A stretch of DNA of 64,000 nt from Foetidibacter luteolus (GCF_009650435.1 NZ_VVIP01000016.1:1-64000), one strand, 5' to 3'. Counted from the stretch's first letter, positions 9,583-18,856 are shown. Translations and numbers: made by a program. Notes: generated by a model from the sequence alone, not told the origin.

Positions 9583-9602
9583 ATCCTGTGCTGGGTTAAA
9601 AA

Positions 9603-9690
9603 TAGCTGCGAGCTGATAGCTTTGAGCCACGAGTTATGAGCTGATAGCTATGAGTTGCGAGCCCGTCTCATAGCTCACGGCTCAAAGCCT
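9603..9690. repeat. Degenerate short direct repeats
   Basis: The unit GAGCTGATAGCTNTGAG and variants (gagttatgag, gagttgcgag) recur several times between the two pseudouridine synthase genes, followed by an inverted relative (CTCATAGCTCACGGCTC). Low-complexity intergenic sequence; an R1 copy follows immediately. Confidence 0.7.
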
Positions 9691-9700
9691 GTAGCCGGCA

Positions 9701-9798
9701 TGCTATACGGTGGGAAAAGCTGAATAGCGGATCCAACCGTAAAAGAGTGCGACGCAACGGCAGCTATATATCTGTTCAATTGCCGGGCCCATAAAAAA
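9701..9798 (+). repeat. Family R1 dispersed repeat, copy 4
   Basis: Head is altered (GGTGGGAAAAGCTGAATAGC), centre GAGTGCGACGCAACGG is intact, tail GCCGGGCCCATAAAAAA matches copies at 13342 and 27523. Confidence 0.8.
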
Positions 9799-9826
9799 TA
9801 TAACCCCGGCATTTATAGCTTGTTGA

Positions 9827-11053
9827 TTATTGAGCTGATTTTTTTACAAAACTCTGGTTCATGTATTTGAGCAGCCGTACTTCTTTTTCGTTTAAGAAAC
9901 GCCACTTGCCACGCTCTACATTTTTCTTGGTAAGGTTGGCAAACATAACCCTGTCCAGGTTTTTTACCTTGTAGCCCAGGTGCTCGAAAATACGGCGCAC
10001 AATGCGGTTGCGGCCACTGTGTATTTGTATGCCGATAACGCTTTTGTCTTTGGTATCTGCATAACCTAATTCATCCGCTTTTATCTGGCCGTCTTCCAGC
10101 GTTATGCCGGTTAATATGCTTTCAGCGTCTTTTTTTACCAGCGGTTTATCCAGCGTTACTTCGTACAGCTTTTTTATTTCGTAAGAAGGGTGGGTAAGCT
10201 TTTGGGCAAGTTCGCCATCGTTGGTAAGCAATAACACACCGGTTGTATTGCGGTCAAGCCTGCCAATGGGGTAGATGCGTTCCTGCGTTGCTTCTTTAAC
10301 CAACTCCAGCACAGTCTTGCGGCCTTGTGGGTCGTCTGATGTAGTAAGATAGTCTTTAGGCTTGTTCAGCAACACATACACCAGGTTTTTCTGCAGGTGT
10401 ACCTGTTTGCCTTTTACCAATACTTTATCCGTGGCAGTAACCTTGTAACCGGGTTCGTAAACAATGGAACCGTTCACCTGCACTTTGCCTTCCTTCACCA
10501 TTTCCGCGGCTTCGCGGCGGCCGCAAACGCCTGAATGCGCAATGTATTTATTAAGCGGCATTTCATCGGTTGCAGCCTGTTTATGGGTTGCAGGTTTTTG
10601 CGTTATCTCGTCGTAAGATTTAGCTACCGGTTTGCCTTGTTTATAACGCGGCTTATCTGTTGAAGTTTTATGATGGGCGCCTCTTGATGGTTTTGGCGCG
10701 GCAGGCTTTGTAAAGGGCGGCCTGTCTGCTTCTTTTTTAAAAGTGTTGGCAGGTTGCTTTGCAGGGTAACTGCTTTTTTTATCCGCAGCGTTAAAATTTC
10801 TTTCAGGCTTCTCTTTTCTTGCCGGGGAGAAGTTGCTTCTGTCCCCTTTCTTGTCAATTCTTATTTCCCTTTTCCTTGTTCCCTGTTCCTTGTTCTCTAT
10901 GCCCCGTAATTTTTCCAGTTTCTTTCTCCTGAACTCTTCGCCTTCGGCTCTTAGCTGGGCTTTTGCTTTTCTCTTTTCCTGGCGCAGGGCTTCTTTCTTT
11001 TTAGCGCCTGTCGCTTCTTTGTTCATAAACTTGTCGAACGCATGTTTTGCCAT
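9827..11053 (-). CDS. RsuA/RluB-family rRNA pseudouridine synthase with long basic N-terminus
   Basis: Residues ~166-225 are an S4 RNA-binding domain (LNKYIAHSGVCGRREAAEMV) and residues ~225-400 the RsuA-family synthase with GRLDRNTTGVLLLTNDG, catalytic Asp267. It converts a uridine of rRNA to pseudouridine. The first 165 residues are low-complexity and rich in Lys, Arg, Glu and Pro, longer than in typical RluB; such extensions are common in Bacteroidota. Part of this region (residues ~52-67) is encoded by the same simple TTCCTTGTTC-type sequence that occurs outside genes at 60.7 kb. 120 bp upstream lies rlmN. Confidence 0.92.
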   Translation of the reverse strand: MAKHAFDKFMNKEATGAKKKEALRQEKRKAKAQLRAEGEEFRRKKLEKLRGIENKEQGTRKREIRIDKKGDRSNFSPARKEKPERNFNAADKKSSYPAKQPANTFKKEADRPPFTKPAAPKPSRGAHHKTSTDKPRYKQGKPVAKSYDEITQKPATHKQAATDEMPLNKYIAHSGVCGRREAAEMVKEGKVQVNGSIVYEPGYKVTATDKVLVKGKQVHLQKNLVYVLLNKPKDYLTTSDDPQGRKTVLELVKEATQERIYPIGRLDRNTTGVLLLTNDGELAQKLTHPSYEIKKLYEVTLDKPLVKKDAESILTGITLEDGQIKADELGYADTKDKSVIGIQIHSGRNRIVRRIFEHLGYKVKNLDRVMFANLTKKNVERGKWRFLNEKEVRLLKYMNQSFVKKSAQ

Positions 11054-11086
11054 AATCTTTGGTTTGCTGTTTTACAACAGGAGTTA

Positions 11087-11180
11087 TTGTGAATGGTGAG
11101 TGGTGTGTGGTGAATGGCGAGTGGGGGGGTAAAACAATCATGGGCTTCCCCACTTGCCACTACCCACTTACTACTAACTT
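11087..11180. repeat. Simple GTGAGTGGTG-type repeat with inverted arm
   Basis: Repeats of GTGAATGG/GTGAGTGG end in GAGTGGGG; after ~20 bp an inverted counterpart appears (CCCCACTTGCCACTACCC). It fills the spacer between rlmN and the RluB-type gene and resembles the repeat at 60.65 kb. Confidence 0.65.
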
Positions 11181-12226
11181 TCTTTATTAGCCAGTTGCCC
11201 GCAGGCTGCATCTATATCTTTACCACGGCTGCGGCGCAGGTGGGCGTTTACTTTATGCGCTTCCAGGTATTGCATAAAATGCTGCGTGGTTTCTTCATCC
11301 GGTTTGGTAAACTTAACCGCGTCTATCGGGTTGTATTCAATAATGTTCACCAGGTCTGCCGGAACCTGCCGGTATATTTTTACCAGTTCATCAGCATCTT
11401 TCTGGGAGTCGTTAAAGTTTTTGAAGAGAATGTATTCAAACGTTATTTCGTTCTTGGTGTTTTTGTAAAAGTAGTTCAGCGCTTCAACCAGCGCTTTAAT
11501 ATTATTGCTTTCATTAATGGGCATAATCTCGTTGCGCTTGGTATCGTTGGCAGCATGCAGGGACAGTGCCAGTTTAAAACGCACTTTATCATCACCCAGT
11601 TTTTTAATCATCTTGGCAACACCCGCGGTAGAAACTGTAATGCGTTTGTGGCTCATGCCCAGTCCATCTTCCGCGCCAATGCGTTCAATGGCTTTCAGCA
11701 CATTGTTGTAGTTCAGCAGCGGTTCCCCCATACCCATGAACACGATGTTGGAAAGTTTCTTGTTGTACACCCTTTCCGCCTGCTGGTTAATCAGCACCAC
11801 TTCGTCGTAAATTTCATCGTAGCTAAGGTTGCGTTTGCGGTCCATGTAGCCGGTAGCGCAGAATTTGCAGCTAAGGCTGCACCCGATTTGGGATGATACA
11901 CAGGCCGTTTGCCTGTTTTCGGTGGGTATCAGTACGCCTTCTACCAGGTGGCCGTCATGGGTTTTAAAACGGCTTTTAATGGTGCCATCGGCACTGTATT
12001 GGGTAGCATCTACCTGCAGGGCGGGCAGGGTAAACTGTTCGGAAAGTTTCTGCCGCAGGTCTTTGCTAAGGTTGGTCATCGCCTCAAAGCTGTGCGCATG
12101 TTTTTGCCAAATCCACTCATATACCTGTTTGGCCCTGAACTTTTTATCGCCGGCGGCAACAAAATATTCCTCCAGGTCTGGCAGGGTAAGGTGCCTTATA
12201 TTAGGTTGTTGTTGTGTTACAATCAT
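11174..12226 (-). CDS. rlmN: Dual-specificity RNA methyltransferase RlmN
   Basis: A 350-residue radical-SAM enzyme. The [4Fe-4S] motif is C116-SLS-C120-KF-C123 followed by ATGYMDRKRNL, and the mechanistic second cysteine is near residue 342 in DAACGQLA. FMGMGEPLLNYNNV and HKRITVSTAG are RlmN hallmarks. It methylates C2 of A2503 in 23S rRNA and A37 of some tRNAs. Length is normal. It heads a three-gene minus-strand run of RNA-modification enzymes. Confidence 0.96.
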   Translation of the reverse strand: MIVTQQQPNIRHLTLPDLEEYFVAAGDKKFRAKQVYEWIWQKHAHSFEAMTNLSKDLRQKLSEQFTLPALQVDATQYSADGTIKSRFKTHDGHLVEGVLIPTENRQTACVSSQIGCSLSCKFCATGYMDRKRNLSYDEIYDEVVLINQQAERVYNKKLSNIVFMGMGEPLLNYNNVLKAIERIGAEDGLGMSHKRITVSTAGVAKMIKKLGDDKVRFKLALSLHAANDTKRNEIMPINESNNIKALVEALNYFYKNTKNEITFEYILFKNFNDSQKDADELVKIYRQVPADLVNIIEYNPIDAVKFTKPDEETTQHFMQYLEAHKVNAHLRRSRGKDIDAACGQLANKES

Positions 12227-12360
12227 CCCGCAAAGATAACTGTTGCAGCCGCCCGTAAATTTTCAAAAGCCTTTTAACAGCTTAAAAAGCGCTGTAAAAG
12301 CAAAGTTTACCGCTGTTTTTAGCAAATTGTTCTGTAATAAGGCTGGGTTAAGAAGTATCA

Positions 12361-12461
12361 GGGCGCCTGCCGAAGGCACCGGGCTTTCCGCTCATACTCC
12401 GCCACAAAGCCTGGCTGCGATGGCTTCAGCGGGGTAACCGCTTCAATCCCTGGCGCGGGCA
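12361..12461 (+). repeat. Family R2 dispersed repeat, copy 1 (GGCGCC-ended subtype)
   Basis: The copy reads GGCGCCTGCCGAAGGCACC, GGGCTTTCCGCTCATACTCC, a variable centre, then CAGCGGGGTAACCGCTTCAA and CCCTGGCGC. It shares this form with the copy at 38580. It occupies most of the 317-bp gap between rlmN and the next gene. Confidence 0.8.
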
Positions 12462-12543
12462 TACGTTGCAGCCCTGGGGGCGACGTATGAAGTGGCCGGA
12501 AGCGGACTGTACCGTGTATAGATGAGAAGGTGGCTTTAAACAA

Positions 12544-13227
12544 CTACTGTTTTATTTGCTGTAAAGATTTCTCCGTAAGGTATTGCATTAATTGTGTTGC
12601 GTGCATCAATGCCGGGCTTGCCATTGCATCATTAAACAAAACATTTACAGCGCCTTCGCCAAAATAAAGGCCGTCTGAAACAAGAAAAGTTATCCTGGCG
12701 TTTCCTTTTGGTGGATGTGGGCACCTTGGTTTATCCCAGGGGCCAATCTGGTTTACGATACCTGCAGAAGCTGAAAACAGGTTGCTCGTTAGTTCATTTG
12801 CCTTTTCGTCCGTAGTTGTTTCCCAAACTAAAATTTTTCCCGTCTGGTTAATGTAGCGGGCAGTTCCGTTACTGAATGAGGCTAAAACATCCAGGCCACC
12901 ATCAAGACCAACTTCAACAATAACAGCCAGTATTTCTTTGTTTGCCGGTTTGTGCCCGGCTGATAGCATCTTATTATAGGCAAGTACTTTTATCCGTGGA
13001 TCAGCGGTGCTGTTGTCTGTAATCTTTTGCAGGTCTGCAACGGAACTTGTTTCTGAAAAAAGTACGTCAAAAGGGTAAGTATAAGGTGGTTGTTGGTTGG
13101 TATTGTACAGGTTCAGGTTGTCGCAGAAGAGCAGGTTATAAATTGCGTTGGCTGAACTGTCTTTATAAGGTGCGAAGCCGGGATGTTTGGCGGCTGGTGA
13201 TTTTTTGAAAAAATTAAATAGACCCAT
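12544..13227 (-). CDS. Conserved hypothetical cytosolic protein
   Basis: A 227-residue protein starting MGLFNFFKKSPAAKH, a start typical of small Bacteroidota proteins with an amphipathic N-terminus. It has no signal peptide, and I recognise no catalytic motif. The central part (YINQTGKILVWETTT, IGPWDKPRCPHPPKGNARITFLVSDGLYFGEG) looks like an alpha/beta fold protein. Divergent from the thiolase gene. Confidence 0.6.
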   Translation of the reverse strand: MGLFNFFKKSPAAKHPGFAPYKDSSANAIYNLLFCDNLNLYNTNQQPPYTYPFDVLFSETSSVADLQKITDNSTADPRIKVLAYNKMLSAGHKPANKEILAVIVEVGLDGGLDVLASFSNGTARYINQTGKILVWETTTDEKANELTSNLFSASAGIVNQIGPWDKPRCPHPPKGNARITFLVSDGLYFGEGAVNVLFNDAMASPALMHATQLMQYLTEKSLQQIKQ

Positions 13228-13341
13228 AGATGTAAAGATTAAAGTGATGGTGTTGTTGGGTTTTATATGTTGGTTTGGTTTAGCTAAATATACACAAATT
13301 GTTGAAGTTGTTATAGGCAGAAGAATGCTATACCGCAGCTA

Positions 13342-13441
13342 ACCCTACCCTGCGGGAAAAGCTCAGTAGCGAATCCAACCGTACAAGTGAGTGACACAAC
13401 GGAAGCCTCATAGTTGTTCCTCCTGCCCGGCCCATAAAAAT
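13342..13441 (+). repeat. Family R1 dispersed repeat, copy 5
   Basis: Head CTACCCTGCGGGAAAAGC, centre GTACAAGTGAGTGACACAAC (alternative centre), tail CCCGGCCCATAAAAA. Lies in the divergent gap between the 12544 gene and the thiolase. Confidence 0.85.
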
Positions 13442-13515
13442 TCGCTTTCACCATACCAAAATAAATTGAGTATTGTTTGCCTAACGGTTAACTTGCGCAG
13501 CTATAACAGGAACAG

Positions 13516-14709
13516 ATGAAAACCGCATATATAATTGACGCCGTTAGAACGCCCATTGGCAAGTATGGCGGCAGGCTTAGCTCCATACGTCCGGATGATT
13601 TGCTGGCTTATGTGATAGGCGCTTTGCTGCGCCGCAACGATGGCATTGATGTGGGCGCTATTGAAGATGTGATTATCGGCGATGCCAACCAGGCCGGCGA
13701 AGATAACCGCAACGTGGCCCGTATGGCGGCGCTGATTGCGGGGCTGCCCGTTAGCGTGGCGGGCAATACCGTTAACAGGCTTTGCGGCAGCGGACTGCAA
13801 AGTATTATGGATGCGGCCCGCGCTATTATGTGCAGCGAAGGCATGCTGTACATTGCCGGCGGCGTGGAAAGCATGACGAGGGCGCCTTTTGTGATGGCTA
13901 AGAGCGATGGCGCCTGGAACCGTAAGCAAGAGATACACGATTCTACCATCGGCTGGCGGTTTACCAATAAGGTGCTGGCTGATATGTACTACCCATACTC
14001 CATGGGAGAAACGGCGGAGAATGTGGCCAAAGAATGGAACATTAGCCGGGAGCAGCAGGATGCTTTTGCCCTGCAATCTCAGGAAAAATATTTTGCCGCG
14101 CTGGCTGCCGGTAAATGGGATGATGAAATTGTGGCCGTTGAAATGATACACGACAGGATGATCAGTTGGTTTCAGCAAGATGAACCACCCCGCCAGACGT
14201 CGCTGGAAAAACTGGCGGCGCTTAAGCCGGCGTTTGTAAAAGAGGGTTCCGTTACGGCGGGCAATTCTTCGGGCATTAATGATGGCGCTGCTGCGTTGCT
14301 GCTGGCCAGCGAAGAGGCGGTAAAACTATTTAACCTGCAACCGCTGGCAAGAGTGGTTAGCATGGCTGTTGCCGGTGTTGACCCTGCTATTATGGGCATG
14401 GGGCCGGTGCCGGCTTCCAAAAAAGCGTTGCAGAGGGCCGGGCTTACCATTAACGATATGGATGTGGTAGAGCTGAACGAGGCTTTTGCTTCTCAATCGC
14501 TGGCCTGCATGAAAGAATTGGAGCTGGATGCGGCAAAGGTGAATGTAAACGGCGGGTCCATCGCTATTGGCCACCCGCTGGGTTGCAGCGGCTCAAGAAT
14601 ATCTGCCACGCTGCTGCACGAAATGCGCCGAAGCAACGCCCGTTATGGGTTGGCTACCATGTGCGTTGGGGTAGGGCAGGGGGCCGCGGTGGTTTATGAG
14701 AGGGTGTAG
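13516..14709 (+). CDS. pcaF: Acetyl-CoA acyltransferase, 3-oxoadipyl-CoA thiolase type
   Basis: A 397-residue type II thiolase. The acyl-carrying Cys90 is in NRLCGSGLQS; the catalytic His is in GGSIAIGHPLGCSGSR and the second Cys in MCVGVGQGA. The N-terminal stretch DANQAGEDNRNVARMAALIA is characteristic of 3-oxoadipyl-CoA thiolases (PcaF/PaaJ), which cleave 3-oxoadipyl-CoA to succinyl-CoA and acetyl-CoA in aromatic degradation. No other gene of that pathway is adjacent, so a general beta-oxidation or acetoacetyl-CoA role is possible. Family very sure, substrate less so. Confidence 0.9.
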   Translation: MKTAYIIDAVRTPIGKYGGRLSSIRPDDLLAYVIGALLRRNDGIDVGAIEDVIIGDANQAGEDNRNVARMAALIAGLPVSVAGNTVNRLCGSGLQSIMDAARAIMCSEGMLYIAGGVESMTRAPFVMAKSDGAWNRKQEIHDSTIGWRFTNKVLADMYYPYSMGETAENVAKEWNISREQQDAFALQSQEKYFAALAAGKWDDEIVAVEMIHDRMISWFQQDEPPRQTSLEKLAALKPAFVKEGSVTAGNSSGINDGAAALLLASEEAVKLFNLQPLARVVSMAVAGVDPAIMGMGPVPASKKALQRAGLTINDMDVVELNEAFASQSLACMKELELDAAKVNVNGGSIAIGHPLGCSGSRISATLLHEMRRSNARYGLATMCVGVGQGAAVVYERV

Positions 14710-14734
14710 CGGGATGCAGGTAGCTGGTTACTGG

Positions 14735-15457
14735 TTACTGGTCTGTTGATTTCCATACAGAAAACATTTGCGCATAGTTATCCGCAATCAGCATGGCCAA
14801 TTTGCCTGGCTCATGACAAATAGGGTGTTCTGCAATCTTTACGGCTTGCAGGGCATTAAACCATTTGTCGGCATCGGCTTTTATGATTACAACAGTAGCG
14901 ATTTTTTCAAGTGGCAGTTCTACCCACCTCGATGCACTCTCCCCGTTTTTAAAGCCGCCCACATGATAAGTAAAATAATTACCCAGCGATTTTGAGGCTG
15001 CTGATTTGCCTTCCAGCTTGGCCATAATGTAGCCCGAGTTCCATGTCCAGAACATGCCCTTCATAGGGTCAAGCGCCCCGGTTTGAACGCCGGAAATATT
15101 TCTTACACTATCAACCCCCAGCATAAAACGTATGGATGTAGCCTTTATGTTGTTGTGGCTTACAACAATGGTTTTGGAGGCACTGTCAGCTTCGTCAATC
15201 AAAAAATGTTCACGGGTAAGCGGGTGCAGTTGGCCATCAGTGTCACGCAGGGAAATGTTGGTGATATAGTATTTAAAATTCCTGATGTTAAAGGTTTCGC
15301 CAAATGCGTTGCGGTAAGTAGCGCCGGCCTGCATAATGGTATCTCCAACCGTGTTTATAAAGCGTAAATGCAGCGTTTGCGCCTGCAGCATAACCGGCAG
15401 CAATAAAATAAGTGCGGCAATTATCTTTTTCCGGTTGATGTAAAGCATCGGGTTCAT
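14735..15457 (-). CDS. MbnP-family periplasmic protein
   Basis: A 240-residue secreted protein (signal ends MLQAQ at about residue 27). The mature part follows the MbnP pattern: LHLRFINTVGD at the start, FNIRNFKYYITNISL, an FLIDEAD motif, MFWTWNSGYIMAKLEG, and Trp and His residues toward the C-terminus. MbnP proteins are linked to copper binding through a modified Trp, together with a di-haem MbnH partner; that partner is not in the window. Family call moderately firm, metal binding is inference. Confidence 0.75.
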   Translation of the reverse strand: MNPMLYINRKKIIAALILLLPVMLQAQTLHLRFINTVGDTIMQAGATYRNAFGETFNIRNFKYYITNISLRDTDGQLHPLTREHFLIDEADSASKTIVVSHNNIKATSIRFMLGVDSVRNISGVQTGALDPMKGMFWTWNSGYIMAKLEGKSAASKSLGNYFTYHVGGFKNGESASRWVELPLEKIATVVIIKADADKWFNALQAVKIAEHPICHEPGKLAMLIADNYAQMFSVWKSTDQ

Positions 15458-15544
15458 CTTTTGATAAGTTGCACACGCAACAAAGCAACTGCAAAATACA
15501 TATTAATCGTTCTGTGGCAGCACCCGGTTAATGTAAGGAGTTTT

Positions 15545-15639
15545 TTTGGGTGACCAGCGGTAGTTTTTCATGGCATCCCGGTTGCGTCGCACTACTTTCA
15601 TCGGTTGGTTTTTCATGGCGACTTTTCAGCCCCGGGTAG
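15545..15639 (-). repeat. Family R1 dispersed repeat, copy 6
   Basis: The most complete copy. On the minus strand: CTACCCGGGGCTGAAAAGTC, GCCATGAAAAACCAACCG, a GTGCGACGCAACC centre, GATGCCATGAAAAACTACCG and the GGTCACCC end followed by A-rich sequence. Confidence 0.88.
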
Positions 15640-15709
15640 ATTGTGCTGACCACGATTTTAATACTGATTTTACGGATTAACCTGATAGTACAATAATGAT
15701 TTAGTTGAT

Positions 15710-16681
15710 TTATTTTACCCTTAGTTTGTTGATGGCGGCTTCCATGGCATGATAAAGCTGCAGGGCTTCATTAAGTGGCATGCCGGCATTCATGCCGGGG
15801 CGTTTATGGCCGGTGGCGGTAAGCCAGGCATCTTTCATAAATGCCTGCCGCTCTGCAACCAGCTTGCGGATGGTGCTGTCAGTTTCATGTTGGTCAAATG
15901 CCTGTTCAGCCTGGTAAAGAGTGTCCACAGGTTCTCCCAGGTATTGCAGTATGGCTTTGGCCATCAGCCAGTGGCCATGCCTACCGGGGTGTACGCCGTC
16001 TTCCGCAAGTTTATAGGTGGGGTTTGTTTTGCGTTTGCCGTTTAAGTACTCCGTCATGGCAAAATGTATATCGGCCACTTCCCATCCCAAAGCCCTTAAG
16101 CTCAACAGCCATTGGGCATAGGCATCCAGTACTTTATTGTAGCCGCCGGCGCCCAGTAATGGGTCATCATGAACAGGCGGCGTAACATGAATAATTTTCT
16201 TTACGCCTGCTTTTACCAGCGTATCGTGCAGCCAGTTAATGCCTGCCGCAAAAGCTTTAAACCTGGCACTGTCAAAAGGCAGGTATATGCCATCGTTCAT
16301 GCCGTAACAGGCAATCACCACATCCGGTTTGGTAAGGTTCAATACACGGTAAAGGCGTTCGTGCAAATCCGGCCTTGCAAAGCTGCCACCTGCATGGCCC
16401 GGCTCACTTAAGCCTGATACGGTTTCGCTGGGCAGCCCCGCATTTATAAACTGCACTGGCCAGTTTGGGTAATGTATGGCAAACCAGGCTTCTACATCGG
16501 CAACATAATCGCCGGCGTAGGTAATGCTGTTGCCCAAAAACAGAATGCGCTGGGTGTTTGGTGGAAAAGCGGAAGGTGTTTGTGCCTGTGCGGCAGTAGC
16601 CAGCAGCAGTAGTATCAATGAGCCAACAAGTCTTGCGGCCTTTATAAAGAATGATGATGTTTGAGTGGTTAGCTTTTTCAT
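15710..16681 (-). CDS. Secreted SGNH/GDSL hydrolase
   Basis: A 323-residue protein with signal peptide (ends ATAAQAQ near residue 34). The SGNH blocks are visible: block I FLGNSITYAG with Ser52, block III YGMNDGIYLPF, and block V DGVHPGRHGH with the Asp-His pair. It is probably a periplasmic esterase or deacetylase acting on carbohydrate or lipid esters. The C-terminal ~70 residues are helical (LVAERQAFMKDAWLTATGHKR). No operon partner is closer than the 16723 lipoprotein, which is co-directional. Confidence 0.88.
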   Translation of the reverse strand: MKKLTTQTSSFFIKAARLVGSLILLLLATAAQAQTPSAFPPNTQRILFLGNSITYAGDYVADVEAWFAIHYPNWPVQFINAGLPSETVSGLSEPGHAGGSFARPDLHERLYRVLNLTKPDVVIACYGMNDGIYLPFDSARFKAFAAGINWLHDTLVKAGVKKIIHVTPPVHDDPLLGAGGYNKVLDAYAQWLLSLRALGWEVADIHFAMTEYLNGKRKTNPTYKLAEDGVHPGRHGHWLMAKAILQYLGEPVDTLYQAEQAFDQHETDSTIRKLVAERQAFMKDAWLTATGHKRPGMNAGMPLNEALQLYHAMEAAINKLRVK

Positions 16682-16722
16682 ATAAGGGGCAAGATAAATT
16701 TTTGGGGTGTACTGTGGTGGTT

Positions 16723-17835
16723 TCAGTTTGACTCCATGCCGTAAAACCTGAACTGCCCCTCTATTTTAACAAAGTTGAATCTGTGGCTTACCAAGCTTTT
16801 GTAACCATGCTGTTCATATAGTTGATCAAATATGATCTCGTAAATGGTCAGGCTTTTGTCCTTACTGTTTTTAAGAAAATCAGGTTGTTCATCTGGGTAT
16901 CTTATTGCATAAATTTTATACTGGCCTCTTTTCATTTTTTTCCATACTTCTGAGGAAGGGAAATAGGTAAATGATGCAATAATGAAGCTGTCAACCGGTT
17001 CGATGTCGTTATAATAATGAGGAGAGCTAAACCCTTCACAAACCGAACAGGTAATACTGTCAAGTGACATTGATTTTATCGTAACAGAATCCCTGGTTTC
17101 TATGCTATGCAGCAACTTGTTCCACGTCTTTATAAGTTGGCTTTTTTCTTTTTTTGAGGGCTTTATTTGTTCAATATTTGCAAGTTCAACATCCTGTACT
17201 TCAAATGGCTCTCCTGTGCCAAACAGGCCCCTTGCTTTCAGCACGCCTTTTTTCTTTATGTCAAATAAATCCTGCGCATAAAATCCATATACCGCTATGG
17301 CTTTACCATTTTCTATCTTGTAGTAGGGTTCAGGAAAATTGCCTTTTATCGCCTGCTCCTTTAATCCGGCAATGGGGTAAGAAAGTTCCTTTGCAAATTC
17401 AACAGGTACCGGTTTGATGGTAGTATCGTCACCCTGGCCTTCGTAAGGGCCTGCCCACTTGCCTTGCTTTGTTTTGTAGAGTACATCGTACTGGTATTTC
17501 TGGTGATAGTACTTTCCCTCATGTTCGCACACATATAGCATTACTGCATCGTGTTTTTCAAAAGCAGGCCTGCCACGGTGATCATACACCGTGAATTCGA
17601 TGGTGTCGCCCCGGTAATCCCCGCACACTTTTTCAAGAATGTTGTACTTGGCGGAAAATTTTGCATCCAAACTGTTTTCTTCAGCTTCCTGTTCCGTTAC
17701 CGAAATTTTTTGCCCAATGAATACCAGCAGTTTGCCATGGCCGGGATTTTCCATGCAGCTTTCGTTTCCATTGGTACATGAATAAGTAAGCATTACTATG
17801 AGGGAGATGCAAAAGAAAGGGTTTTTTATGCTCAT
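16723..17835 (-). CDS. Lipoprotein of unknown function
   Basis: A 370-residue protein with a lipoprotein signal (CISLIVMLTYSC, lipobox Cys near residue 20). The N-terminal half has a Cys-containing segment (YNILEKVCGDYRGDTIEFTVYDHRG) like beta-rich extracytoplasmic domains; the C-terminal half is different (TITFKSMSLDSITCSVC-type region with paired Cys). I recognise no family. It ends 41 bp before the upstream start of the SGNH hydrolase and may be co-transcribed with it. Confidence 0.65.
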   Translation of the reverse strand: MSIKNPFFCISLIVMLTYSCTNGNESCMENPGHGKLLVFIGQKISVTEQEAEENSLDAKFSAKYNILEKVCGDYRGDTIEFTVYDHRGRPAFEKHDAVMLYVCEHEGKYYHQKYQYDVLYKTKQGKWAGPYEGQGDDTTIKPVPVEFAKELSYPIAGLKEQAIKGNFPEPYYKIENGKAIAVYGFYAQDLFDIKKKGVLKARGLFGTGEPFEVQDVELANIEQIKPSKKEKSQLIKTWNKLLHSIETRDSVTIKSMSLDSITCSVCEGFSSPHYYNDIEPVDSFIIASFTYFPSSEVWKKMKRGQYKIYAIRYPDEQPDFLKNSKDKSLTIYEIIFDQLYEQHGYKSLVSHRFNFVKIEGQFRFYGMESN

Positions 17836-18045
17836 GGGTATAGGTTTTAGAAAATTGTTGTAGGACTAAACTACAAAACATAGGTAGAATTTTTATGTAT
17901 TTCACAGCAAGGATTAATGGAAGGTGGATTTTACTTTCGAAAGACAGTTGTTTTTCAACCCCGGCCTTGAGGTTCTGAATTTGTTTTATAATGTAACCGT
18001 ATGTTTTGTTATCCTATAAAACAAAATTTACTGTGCTTTAATTTT

Positions 18046-18606
18046 CTATTCCTTCCTTATTTCATACCACAGTTCTACCATGCCGTTTTTATAGGCTGTT
18101 ACATCTTTCAGGTGCAATGCCTGTTCCTGTTGTATATGGTCAAAAAACAAGAGGCCGTCACCCAGTATAATGGGCAATACAGACAGCCGTATATCGTCTG
18201 CCAGTTTTAGGCGGATAAACTCTTTTACAAGCATAGCGCCGCCCACAAGCCAAACACTTTGGTAGCGGGGTTTTAGCTTTTCTTCTACAAGCTTGTGCAG
18301 GTCGCCAGCGTAAAACTGGATATTTTGCCTGTCATCCCTCAAGGGTTGGTTGGTTACAACTATTGTAGGCGTATCGCCATAGGCCCACCCGTAAGACGCG
18401 GACAGTTGCAGGGCGTGTTCATAAGTACGGGCGCCCATTATGTAACAATCTATTGTTTTAAGAAAAGCTTCCGGGTCTTGGGCTGTAACGCCTTTTTCAT
18501 AGTTGCCTGGCGTGTCAAACCATGAAATGCTGTTGTCTTTTTTCGCAATCATGCCATCAAGGCTTGAAACCATGTGTATTGTTATTCTGCATGTTTGGTG
18601 GGGCAT
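18046..18606 (-). CDS. Dihydrofolate reductase-like (RibD C-terminal) protein
   Basis: Start set at 18606 (MPHQTCRITIHMVSSLDG). The 186-residue protein has the DHFR/RibD reductase pattern: MVSSLDGMIAKKDNSISWF at the N-terminus, a CYIMGARTYEHAL NADPH-site region, and VWLVGGAMLVKEFI in the C-terminal half. Such stand-alone reductases are common in Bacteroidota and their substrate is unknown; they do not replace folA or ribD. Confidence 0.85.
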   Translation of the reverse strand: MPHQTCRITIHMVSSLDGMIAKKDNSISWFDTPGNYEKGVTAQDPEAFLKTIDCYIMGARTYEHALQLSASYGWAYGDTPTIVVTNQPLRDDRQNIQFYAGDLHKLVEEKLKPRYQSVWLVGGAMLVKEFIRLKLADDIRLSVLPIILGDGLLFFDHIQQEQALHLKDVTAYKNGMVELWYEIRKE

Positions 18607-18767
18607 AATTAAATAGGTTGAACTGTATTGATAACACTGCATCTAAATATACACAACCTGGCGAACCTGTGTTGTTGATGTATTAATATTCTTTGAAGGT
18701 TTGTTTCGGAAGTTATTTAAATCTTTAATAAAATAATTTGTCCGCCTCCGGAGGACACGGTAAATTA

Positions 18768-18856
18768 TCTACCCTGCGGGAAAAGCCGCGTAGCGGATCC
18801 AACAGTACAAGAGTGCGACGCAACGATGTTTAATTGATGTTCCTGCTGCCGGGTAC
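18768..18856 (+). repeat. Family R1 dispersed repeat, copy 7
   Basis: Head CTACCCTGCGGGAAAAGCCG, centre GTACAAGAGTGCGACGCAAC, tail CTGCTGCCGGGTAC. Intergenic, between the DHFR-like gene and arr. Confidence 0.85.

Noticed and set aside
11114..11896. 260-codon frame opposite rlmN
   Set aside because: Antisense shadow of a clearly real gene.
13501..14178. 225-codon minus frame opposite the thiolase
   Set aside because: Shadow of pcaF; no independent support.
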